A stretch of DNA of 64,000 nt from Arcuatula senhousia (lineage: Eukaryota; Mollusca; Bivalvia; Mytilida; Mytilidae). The stretch covers positions 8,651,001-8,715,000 of the forward strand of contig OZ020305.1 in the NCBI GenBank assembly GCA_963971305.1, given 5' to 3'. Positions within the stretch are counted from its first letter, which is position 1. Each line of letters opens with the position of its first letter. Both the position numbers and the translations under genes were made by a program. Shown piece after piece: positions 10,601-22,600 of the stretch. The notes under the pieces were generated by a model. That model made no database searches and was not told the origin of the DNA. It saw nothing but the letters and a program-made list of their open reading frames with translations.

Positions 10601-13600
10601 ATTTCCCCATCCCTGTCCGATTTTCCCCATAAGCTTCATTAATTCATTTACGGTCATTCATTGAACAACCAATCACATTTAAAAGCATCAACGAACCATT
10701 TTGTAAAGCTAGAGATATTCTTATGTCAATTCTGATTGGTTCACAAGATGTTACTGGTTTACCGTTAATGCTGTTCAACGACGAATGCGACAAAATACCA
10801 GACTGTCCGAATTTCCCCATGTTTACCCTATATAGCCAGAATTCCATTAAAAAAAAATTATGGAATCCACCACTGAAACATGGAACAGCATTGTCACAAA
10901 AAAGCTCGTGTAGATACAAAGTAAATCCCTTCCATCTGGATGAATGCAAATAGATCTATTATCTATATAATTAATCAGGGGGGATGTGATTCATTTTCCC
11001 ACCATTTTTTAAGGCCTGCAGCCTTTTTGGAAAACTTCTGTTAAATCTTTGGTTACGTGTGTGCTTATGCTTAATGACATACTAAATTTTCAAGGAAAAA
11101 GTGTTAGAAAGACACTGAAAGTTCTGGAAAACAAGTGTGCTAAACTGGACGTTGAAGGAAAATTTAGCTCTTAGTACTTCAAAAATATTTCTACCATCAT
11201 CGCTCGCTCCCTAACAAAAATTTTTTATGTGCTATAATATAATTATGTAACAAACATTTCAAAATCAACAAAATTTTCACTCTTCAACTGCTTAATACAT
11301 GTAAAATTATATTTTTTTTTTAAAGGAACAACACAAATTTTTCTTCAATTCTAAGAACTGCAAAAGATTTTTTTTTTAATTCTTAAATTTTTTTACAGTA
11401 TGCACATCCAAATTTTAAGTTTTGAATATATTTTAAAGGCACATAATATGATTGACAGATTATGACAAAACCATATTTTAATAATGAATTATTAATGTTA
11501 TGACAAAAAGGAAAAGAATAAACAAGAAAATCAAAAAACCAATCTATTTATTGAGTTTGATGATTAGAGCTGAGATTTTTCCTACATGTATGTCTTTTTA
11601 CATATACATTTATCACATATCTATTTTTAGTCAAAGGACATGACTTTCAGAGGTCATGGAGACAGTGTGGACCAATTATGTTGGCACCCTAAGCACCCAG
11701 ACCCCTTAGTCACAGCCAGTGGAGACAAGACGGTCAGAATATGGGACGCAAGGACAAACAAAGCTGTAGCAACTGTCAATACAAAGGGTAAGAACTACTT
11801 TTTACTTTAAATTGATGCTATGGTAAAAATTGCATTTCTAATTTGTCTGTCTAGACAACTTCAAGAACTGCTTACAAACCGGGCAAAGAAGGATTTTTCA
11901 TGCCCCATCTACCAATTTGAAAGTAGGGGGCATATAGTGTTTGGATCCGTGTGTCTGTCCATCGGCTCGTTCATTTGTCCTAGCTGTGTTTGAATTGGAC
12001 TTATAAGGGAGGGATCAATCATTTGTCATCATGTCTACTTACATCTGTGTTGAATGCGTTCTCAATTAAAATTAAAAATTCTCATATGCAAATCTACGAA
12101 ATATTACATTGAAAATTGACTTGAACGGTCATTTTTTACTAAAACCCTATTATTTTTTAACAATTTGGATATCCAATACTAGTGCAATGCAAAAATTGCT
12201 TTTTAGAGTGTATTTTTATGTTTCATTATAAATTTTCGTATGCAGATGTAGAACAAAGAATGAAACTGTGCTCAAATGCTGATAAATACCCTAACATTTA
12301 TGTCTTATTTGGTTCTTTCGTGCATAATGTATCCAAAAATAAAATAATTACTATGAAATTTGAATTTCAAGGGCTATTGATCATTTTAGGATGCTATGTT
12401 CACTTTTAAAAGTACTTACTTCATTTGACAGGTGCGGATGCCTGCATCCCACCCTGGTGTATGCAGAATGTCAACTTTATTCGGAGTTTTGTATAAGTCA
12501 GGTGCGGATGCCTGCATCCCACCCTGGTATATTCAGAATGTCAACTTAATTCTGAGTTTTATATGAGTCAGGTGCGGACGCCTGCATCCCACCCTGGTGT
12601 ATGCAGAATGTCAACTTTATTCGGAGTTTTGTATAAGTCAGGTGCGGATGCCTGCATCCCACCCTGGTATATTCAGAATGTCAACTTAATTCGGAGTTTT
12701 GTATAAGTCAGGTGCGGATGCCTGCATCCCACCCTGGTGTATGCAGAATGTCAACTTAATTCGGAGTTTTGTATAAGTCAGGTGCGGATGCCTGCATCCC
12801 ACCCTGGTGTATGCAGAATGTCAACTTAATTCGGAGTTTTGTATAAGTCAGGTGCGGATGCCTGCATCCCAACCTGGTGTATGCAGACTGTCAACTTAAT
12901 TTGGAGTTTTGTATAAGTCAGGCGCGGATGCCTGCATCCCACCCTGGTGTATGCAGAATGTCAACTTAATTCGGAGTTTTGTATAAGTCAGGTGCGGATA
13001 CCTGCATCCCACCCTGGTGTATGCAGAACGTCAACTTAATTCGGAGTTTTGTATAAGTCAGGTGCGGATGCCTGCATCCCACCCTGGTGTATGCAGACTG
13101 TCAACTTAATTCGGAGTTTTGTTCGACTCAGGTTCGGATGCCTGCATCCCACCCTGGTGTATGCAGACTGTCAACTTAGTTTCTCCGTTTTGATCGAGTC
13201 AGGTGCGGATGCCTGCATCCCACCCTGGTGTATGCAGACTGTCAACTTAATTTCTCCGTTTTGTTCGAGTCAGGTGCGGATGCCTGCATCCCACCCTGGT
13301 GTATGCAGAACGTCAACTTAATTCGGAGTTTTGTATTTATAAGTCAGGTGCGGATGCCTGCATCCCACCCTGGTGTATGCAGACTGTCAACTTTATTCGG
13401 AGTTTTGTTCGACTCAGGTTCGGATGCCTGCATCCCACCCTGGTGTATGCAGACTGTCAACTTAGTTTCCCCGTTTTGATCGAGTCAGGTGCGGATGCCT
13501 GCATCCCACCATGGTGTATGCAGACTGTCAACTTAATTTCTCCGTTTGGTTCGAGTCAGGTGCGGATGCCTGCATCCCACCCTGGTGCACTGTATGAATT

Positions 13601-16600
13601 GCAGACTATCTACCAAGTTCCTAAGTTTGTAAATGTCAGGTGCGAACGTCTGTGTCCCGACCTGGTGTATGCAAATTGTCCGCTTACCTCAAAGATTTGC
13701 TAATGTTGGGTGGCACCGGATGCCTGCATATATACAAAATGTAAAAAAAGATTTTCTCTTTGATCATTAGAAGGTATTATTCATTGTTGCTTTATTTAAT
13801 TTTATCAGACTTGGCGAAAAAGAGTAAGAGTCTGTCTGGCCAAATGGCATTTTTAATCTTTTTTCTCTATATGTTTAACTTAAATTTTCCAAATCCGAAT
13901 TAAATTTTGTCTGACAGTTGGTTCGGTCTGACACATTTCGCCATGTCTGTTTTATGGCTTTCTGTTTTATTGAAATGACCACAAAACAAGGCAACTTTCA
14001 ACATAATGTCTAACAGTCGTGATTTGTTTTGTGCTACCACTGCTCTAAGATTGCATTGGAAATCACGTGCAATAACACCTGGTTTAACTAAACATGCATT
14101 GAAATCAGATTTGAACTAATGCCATATAAAGGAGTAGAGCCACGAAGGCCCTAAATCGGCCCGGTATTTTCACTATTTTTTCAACTTCTATAACTTGTCA
14201 AAAATTTAACTAAAATATGTTTATGTATGAAAAAACTTTTCATATCTGTAAGATTTAGAAAAATATTTAGACCACAGGTTTAGCTTTGAGACTTTAAACA
14301 GTCCATAAATTTGAAAATTCGTCATTTTTCACACATTTTCACTGGTTTCTCTGCATATTTCGTCAAAATTAGTATTGGCCACATTCCTCGACCATCGTAA
14401 TTTTTTGATAATTCATTTATAATATCATAATATACATTTCTATCACAAAATAATTTTGGTCGACAGGTGTGGCCCATTTCGTATTCATCAATTTATACAT
14501 GAAAATCAAGGAAAACGGTCACAAATTGTTATTTTTCTTAAAATAGTCCATTTTTTATCTCATTGTTCTCATTATTGATATATAATTGAAGGAAAAAATA
14601 TTGCAATTCATGAAATATAAAGACTAATGAACATCAATACATCAACTTCAAGCAGATATATCAAAGTTGAATTCTTGGGCCATTTTGGGGCCTTCGTGGC
14701 TCTACTCCTTTCTCTGGTATTGGCCTTTTGTTTTCTTCTCTTCTTGGATCAATCATTTTGTTGTTACCTTTCAACGTTTCAATAGTGCATTTGTTACCGT
14801 TTTTTTATTATATGTGTATAACTTACAATTTATAAAGGATTTGGAGTACCATAACACATATGTTAACTCCAACTGCATACTAGTATATTTGTATGTTTGT
14901 TAGAGTCTCATTATGGATAGCATCAGCTTTAGACACAGTGACATGCAACACATTCATATCGACTGACAGTGGTAAAATTATAATTCAAATCAAATCAAGA
15001 AAACAAGAGAAGAAGGGGTACCAATGATGCATTCTAATGTTAAAAGTCCAAAAGGGCAAAGACAAAATCAGTCATGACAAACAACAGGCTCAGCTAGGAG
15101 ACTTCAAAACACACAATATTAAACAAGTGAATAACAGAGTCCCCAGAAGACTAAGCAGTTCTTACATGTTGCATCACAAAAGAGGGTGAGTATCTTAAAT
15201 TGCGCAGTTAAAAAAAAAACACAGAACTTTTCGTTTACAATGATCATTTTCAATAAATCATACATTCTGTCAGAACATGGAAATTAATGATATAAGTGTT
15301 ATCTCATATAATGAAAAGTACTAGAGTTGACAGGTAGATGATCCTTCTGGTCCTCTATATTTTAATAATACGTCTGTGAAAGAAACCACTATCCAGATGT
15401 GCATGGGTTGACTGTTCACTACAATTGTTGCAGCGGTGAAGCTCTATCCACTAACAGAATTCATGGGAAACTTGACAGGAAGATGATCATGTCCTCCCGT
15501 ACGTTTATGCAATGTCTGTGGTGCATTGACAATGATGAAAGTTTACGCAGTTACTAAAATCAATTCTGAAATAACGTAGCTGTAAAGTCTTCCACTCTGG
15601 TACGGCGTTTGGTAAAATGTATGTGCAGTTGTTTTTCAAACAGGCACAAATGACATGGTCTAGATGCATACCGGAAATGTAGGATTGGAACTGGTGTAAT
15701 AAACTCCTGAAATGAGAAAAAAACGTTTATTTTCAGAGTATTTATGTTTTGCTATACTATGTGGCTAAAATGCTCTTCATTTTACAGCCGAATGCAATAT
15801 TATACCATTTATTGTCACATTGACAGGCTTTGGCACAGTTTGGTTCATTGTTTAAAGGAGTAGAACCCCAAATCGGCCCAAAAATTCAGCTTTGATATAC
15901 TTGCTTGTAATTGCTGCTTTGATGTTCATCAGGCCTCATACATGTCATAATTCATAACTTGCAATATTTTTAATCTTAGCCCCTTGATTTTCATGTAAAA
16001 ATCGGTGAAAACGAAAATGGCCACACTCTGTCGGACTCATAGACCAAAATTATTTAGTGAAAAAATGTGTATTATTATGTCAATCTGATGTATGTAATAA
16101 ATTGATTAAAAAAAATTGTGATTGTCGGCGCATGTGGCCAATGCTAATTTTAACAAAATACGAAGAGAAATTGAGAAAACAGTGACATTGGGTAAAAAAA
16201 TTAATAATTTATAAATGGTGTGTTTCATAATCTTTTCATAAATTATTTGAAATGCCAAGGCTAGACCTGTGATGTAAATACTTTGTAAAATCTTGCTAAT
16301 TTCAGTTATGCTTAAAGGATGGGTTGCGATAAGACCCCTTTTCAGCCCACCATGAAAGTCAAAAATAAAATTAGATAAATTCTACCACAAAATGTCTTGT
16401 TGGAAAGGTAAATGTTTATATTTGTTGAAAATAATCGTCTGTAGTATAAAAGTTTATTGTACTTTTTGGCAAATGGTGCTTGAAATGAACAACCTTAAAT
16501 TATTTTAACATTGTGCCTATGGAAAAGTTGTCAAATTGAGTGATATATATCCTTCCCGGAAGTATAGCCTTGCATGCGGAACCAGCTCCATATTTTGTTC

Positions 16601-19600
16601 AAAAACTTGTAATACTAAAACACATTTTTGGTGAAAGTTTCAAGCTGGTTCCGCGTGCAAGACATACTGAAAAATTAAAAAGACAATATTTTTTAACCTC
16701 GTAGTCAGTAGTTTCAAAATATTCAAAATATCTGGGTTTTCTTCGTTTTTCTTAAGATGAGTCATTATTTTTTATTCAAAATTGTTGTTCAAAGTAATGT
16801 TGATATACCAGGAACCTGTAATAGAGTTGGCAAACACTGTCGTCAAGTATATTAGCACAAAATTTGAAGTATCAAAGGTCTACCGTGAAATATTCCTTAC
16901 ATCAAGATGAAATTTTCATTCAAAATTGGTTAAATTTTGAACACGATTTTCCAGCTTGTGTGTTTGCAAAAGTATTAAAGAGTATCCTTTCATAACAGTA
17001 CAACCATTTGGCTACAAAATAAGGTATAAAGTAACAAGTTTGGAAATACTTTTTATTTTTCGCCTCTAGATGGGCCAAAATAGGGCCTTATCGCAAACCC
17101 ATCCTTTGATTTCGTAAAATTTACGTTGAAGTAGTTTGAAAATCAGTAAAAATACAGGTCCGATTTGAGGTTTCGTGGCTCTACCCCTGTTTGGGAATTC
17201 CCTAAGTTACCCAATATTTCGGCATTAACAAGATATGTAATCGAAAACGAAGATGTGATTTTTTAAAGTTCCAAACATTTGTTTCAAAATCACTAAATCA
17301 GGGTCATTCTTATTTCTATTGTTGATTTTGTATACATTTTATTGCTGAAAGTGAAGGCTTCGTCGAAAGCTACATTGGAAATGACGTCATACGATCCGAG
17401 GAAGTATTTTGATTTTTGATTTCATGATTTTTGGTCTAAATAAATATAAATAACATTTGTTTTAGAGACTCTCCGCTTTATTATGTTCCATAGATTCAGT
17501 ATTACTAGTTTCGTGTTCTTTATAGCTATAGACACAATCGTGATTTTTTTTTTTTCTATTTCAATAGTAACTCACGACACTAACTGACGTTAAATAAAAA
17601 TGCTGAATTTAGGTTACATGAGGTGATTACTGAATACAAGTTATAACAGATGTGCGTCTAAAATAACATATATACATGAGTATTTATTTACAGGGGTTGC
17701 TAGCTGCGGCTCGTAGCTCTTTGTGGTCCTTTAATTTTGCTATTTTTTTTTTTTTTGCGGACGGTCTCTGTCAGAAAATTTTAAAATTTTCAAAAAGGAG
17801 CCGGAGGAAAATAAAACATGTTAAGGATCATAAAGGAATAATATTATGCTCAATTATTTGAAATCAAATACACAAAATAATTATAAAGTAAGCTTACCCA
17901 GCAAGACATCGGCATGTGCATGTGTTGCATGATGATGTTGTCAGATTCAGGTCGTCATCAAGTTTGAAATATTCGGTCTGATGGCTCATTATCTCTAACG
18001 GCCAATAGATACGCGTGAAATAGTGCAATGTTTTTCTTCACGCATTTTCATTTTTATGTTAAGCAGATTTTTTTACTAGCTGTGAAAAAGGATATTATTT
18101 ATTTAAAATACCCACGGGACTTTTGTAAGTTATCGATAAAATGGAAAAGTAAAATGTTAATAAATATTGCGTAGAAATTCCAAGGAATATTACTTCCATG
18201 ACGTCACTTTTACGTCATCAATGTTTACAACGGAAACATTTTCGATTTGGATGGTCATGGATCTTGCGGCACATTTTTGAGCATGGATACAACAACACAG
18301 CAATGGTAAGAACCATTGAATAATTTAAACTTTGAATATGATCTTACAGAAGCGTATTTATCCAACTGTTGCTAATAAATAAAACTTTTTCCAAATAAGA
18401 AGATCGGGCACCTGTTATTTTATTCTGTTAACAGTTAGCCTGGGTCTGTTAGTTTCGAGACGTTAAAATTTTCTGCTTAGGATCGAAGATAGCAGGTTTT
18501 AGCTTTCTTTTTTTGTGTGTTTTTATGTATATTTTTAAGGGGGTGGACAGGGGGTCCTCTTCCCCCGCTCCCCGCCCCCACCACCCCCGCCCCCTCCACC
18601 TCCGCTCCCCGCCCTCTCAACCCCCGTCTCCTCTGTCCGCCTCCGTACCCCCGCTCCCCGACCCTTCCACCCCCGTTCCCCCCGCTCCCCACCCCTTCCA
18701 CCCCCGCTCACCGCCCCCTCAACCCCCGTCCCCCCTATCCGCCCCCACTTTTAAGGGACAGACCGTTTATTAGCATTTTTTAGGCAAAAATGATTAATCT
18801 GAACATTTTTTCTCGACCTTAGTCTGATATGCAAGAACACGAGAAGAATATATATTTTTTCACGTGTATTTTTTTCATCACAAATCAGCTTCGGGGTGAT
18901 TTTTTGAGGGGAAAAACAAGGGCCCCTTCAAATTGAGGTTGCCTCTCGTTTTGAATTCTGTAGGTTAACGTACAGTAGTACTCTATATAACCTTTATACA
19001 GTAGGTTTTTTTTCAGAAATATCGACTCTGAGTCTGACTTGTTTATAGTTTATGTTGTGTACAACCCATGTATGGGTCATTCTCAAAAAATGTCCTTATT
19101 ACGTGGCAGTCAAAATATTTCCACGTATAATTGAGTTTAAACAATATCTTTTGTCTTGAGTAAAATATGCACCAAGATGCACTTCTGACATAAACAAATA
19201 AACGCCATCTTTAAAAATGACATGACAGCGCAATTTTAAAACTCAAAAATTGACCAAAATCGTCTGTCCTATGAGTAATTTTTTAAGTTAAAAGTCCTTA
19301 AAAAATATGATAATGTGCAAGTAGACTATGGAAATCATGATGGGTTTTTCTTTGGCCATCTATCTGTCTTATCTATAAAATATAATGGGATAGACATCAT
19401 TTAAAAATTTTTTCTGGCGAATCAAAAAATGTCCACTCTGAAAATGTCTTTGCTGTTACTGGTAGATAGAATTGAAAATAAATTGTACGTATATCCTTAT
19501 CAGGCAACAAATAAGGACATAGAAACATCCAAACACATCCATTTATCTAAGTTACAGTTACATTTTTGAGAAAAATTTACATATCTTCATTACAATGTAA

Positions 19601-22600
19601 AGAATGTAAGCTGAATTGGAGGCGTAATTTTTTTCCTTGTCCATAATGTTACCGCGATATCTTAGAGACTATAGAGGTATGTGGTTGTAGCTGCTATGGG
19701 TAAATTTTACATCTTGACCAATCATATCTGAGACCCAAAAGAATGATGGAGACACGATCGTTTAATGATTTAAGCAAATAATGTTCCCGTAATTCCCTGA
19801 TGTTACTGTTCCCTGCTGTTACTGTTCAAAAGTGTAACAGGACAGACAAATTATAAGTAAAAGTTTCTTGAATCCGTCTTCTTTGTATATGGCTTCTGAT
19901 TTAAAAGCGCTAAAATTACTCTAATCACTGATTTTAGCCACATAGAGTGTTATAAATATATTTTCTTTCTCAGAGTCCATGGTTTAAGTATAATATTTCA
20001 ACCTTAGAATCGGTAACAGGAGGGACATTTTGACAGTAACAGCTGAGACATTTTTTGTAACATACAGGACATGTTTGTAAAGGTACAACAAATCATCTGG
20101 TTTTGCATTCTGTTAGTTAGAAAGTGGCACAAATACTTTAATACAACAGCTTAAGATATCGAAACGCAATTGTGTCAATACTTTGGGGAAAAAATCATTG
20201 TATTTGTTGCTAAAATAGTGGTAACATCAGAGACAAATAGCCGGTAACATAGTGGACATTCAGTGAAGTTTAACCAGTCATAAAATGTGATATTTAATGA
20301 TAAAGATAGCCCATCTACATAATTTATTAGATATTGCCCCAAAACATGTTATTTATTGCATTTAGATAAACATTTATTGTCAAGAAGTCTTTATTTATTG
20401 CTATTAGTTGTCCGTGATGTTACGCATTGTCACTGATGTTACCAGTCTAATTTGCTCAATTGTTGTCTTATACATAACCCTCTGAACAATGATATTTTGC
20501 AACTGAAACTAGTTAACCTTATTGTTCATCATAATGTTAATGAAGAAGTGAAATGTCATATATTGCGTTTGATATGTTAGTTAGTTTTGACCTGTTTGCT
20601 GAACTGTTTAAAATCATTGTCTTTTGATGCTCTTGAAAACAAATTTTTGAGCTAACCTTTATTTCTGACGCTTGCAAAGTACTTGCTCTGTCCCTATGTG
20701 GCAAGTTATGCATGAATTTTTAAATAAAAGATTAAAGCTTTCTTTCATTGCAACGTTTTTTATGTGGTAACATCAAGGACAGCCAAATCAACCCTGAAGG
20801 ACAATGACTAAAAAAAATTCAAAATATATTCGATTTGAATTTTACTCTTTGCTTGTTTTGTTTACTGAAATGATAGAGGATAGCAATAAGTAAATTACAA
20901 ACTTTCTGTGAGCAATTCTAATATTCAAGTTTGCCTACCTCGAAATATAGACATTTTTTGAGAATGACCCGTATATATTCAAGAAAATGTACGGGTACAA
21001 ACGTGTACAAAAGATATTTCAAAACTCCCAGTAGAGTAGATCTATACTATAGGAATTGAGTATTTTCTACAAAAAGGAGGGATGCAAACCCCCCCCCCCT
21101 TCCTCATGGATACGGGCCTTGTAATTTAGCGATTGATATATTGCAGAGCGAGTAGGATAGTTATTTGGGTGCTTGCGGCTCAAATTTTTACAGTTCAAAA
21201 ATGTTGTAATGGAGAAATGGTAAACAAATACAAATTACCGTGGTGGATCACGCAATTTAAGTTTCTACTTCAAAATGATCTTACCATCATGTACCATGCA
21301 GAAGCCGCACCAAATTTAAAATAAAAAAATCCAACATTTGGCACGTCACGTTTGCGAACAAAAACTACAACACAACGACAACGAGGATAGTCGGAGTTGG
21401 GGGATAGTAGTATAACAAACGTATGTTCAAAAGAAATATTTTTCCAGTTAGGCCCTCCCCTACGAAAGTTTTCATTCAAAAATATATAGATATATATTTT
21501 GGCACATATTCCATATTCTTTCGCTTTTAATAAACAACGAAATAATAAGAAAGAAAATATTTTTACCCTCGTTAATTTTTGATGCTCGATTTTTGAAGAC
21601 ATATTATAAGTTGAATCGTTGTTGAATTCTGTGTGGGTATTTTTGTATTCTATCTGAATTCTGTGTATTTTTCCGTTGTCCGTGCGTTACGAAACTGGGT
21701 AGTTGGGTTCTTTCTCTGTCCTTGTCTATAGTGACGGGGTCCATCTGCCAGGGTCTACCTGGGCCTAGAGGGTCCACAAGTGAGGCGTTATGTGGCAGTA
21801 TAGTAAAGTTTGACCCCCTAAAAACAAAGACTGGTCCATGAAAAAATAAAAGACCACTTAGATTGTGTAGTTGGGTCCTTTCCCTGTCGTGGCCTAGAGT
21901 AACGGGGTCCACCTGCCATTGGTCTACCTGGGCCTAGAGGGGTCCACAAGTAAGGCGTTATGTGGCAGTATGGTAAAGTTTGGTCCCCCTAGTAAATCTG
22001 TGAGCTAATGCTCACTAGTGATACCCCTCGCTCCCCAAACTAAGCCATGCATACAAGTTTTAATACTCGGTAAACAGGAAGTAGTTAACCTAGGAACATA
22101 AGCTGTATACTAAATTTCAGACCTCTATCTCATGTAGTTGCTTGGGAAATTGTGACGGAAATTTAGCGTTTATGTCCATTATGTGTAAAAACCTAAGTAT
22201 TCGGTAAACAGGAAGTAGACTACGTAGGAGCACAAAATCAGTATACACCATATGGTACTATAGGATAAAACTGTATACAAAATATCAGAACTCAATCTCA
22301 TGTAGTTGCTTAGAAAACTGCGACGGAAGTTTTGATACAGACGAACGGACGGATGGATGGACGGATGAGCTAATGCTCACTTCGTTTTGGAGACTTAATT
22401 AAGGCACTTGAAATTACTAGTCAAAATAACAAAATTTCGGGGATAAGCGCAAGTTGAGTTTTTAGGGTTAGTCACTGATTATATTTATTTGCGACTAACC
22501 CCGAAATTTCGGGGATAGTCGTATTTCGGGGATAGTCGCCCCACAGACGTCTGTGTGCCAAAACACGCGGTTTGATATATTTAATTATATCTTTTTTCTA

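Larger units (their letters stand above)
5171..10830 (+). mobile_element. Two-gene pogo-like DNA transposon with HIRAN protein and transposase
   Basis: The element proper is 5173-10828 (5656 bp). Its 25-bp terminal inverted repeats begin GGGTAAACATGGGGAAA and differ at one base; the right repeat is 10804-10828. A TA on each side (5171-5172 and 10829-10830) is the target duplication expected for the Tc1/mariner/pogo superfamily. Further copies of the inner TIR motif TGTCCGAATTTCCCC lie at about 5197-5213, 5585-5632 and 10575-10628, and probably serve as transposase binding sites. It carries a HIRAN-domain frame (6074-6460) and a pogo-type transposase (7347-9265), both on the plus strand. The insertion is in THOC3 intron 1 in the same sense as the gene. 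Confidence 0.9.

Noticed and set aside
13049..13703. Overlapping frames of 80-134 codons with GADACIPPWCMQ repeats
   Set aside because: They are the 70-bp satellite translated; the frame changes whenever the unit length changes.
18513..18783. Proline- or glycine-rich frames on both strands
   Set aside because: A product of the C-rich low-complexity tract.
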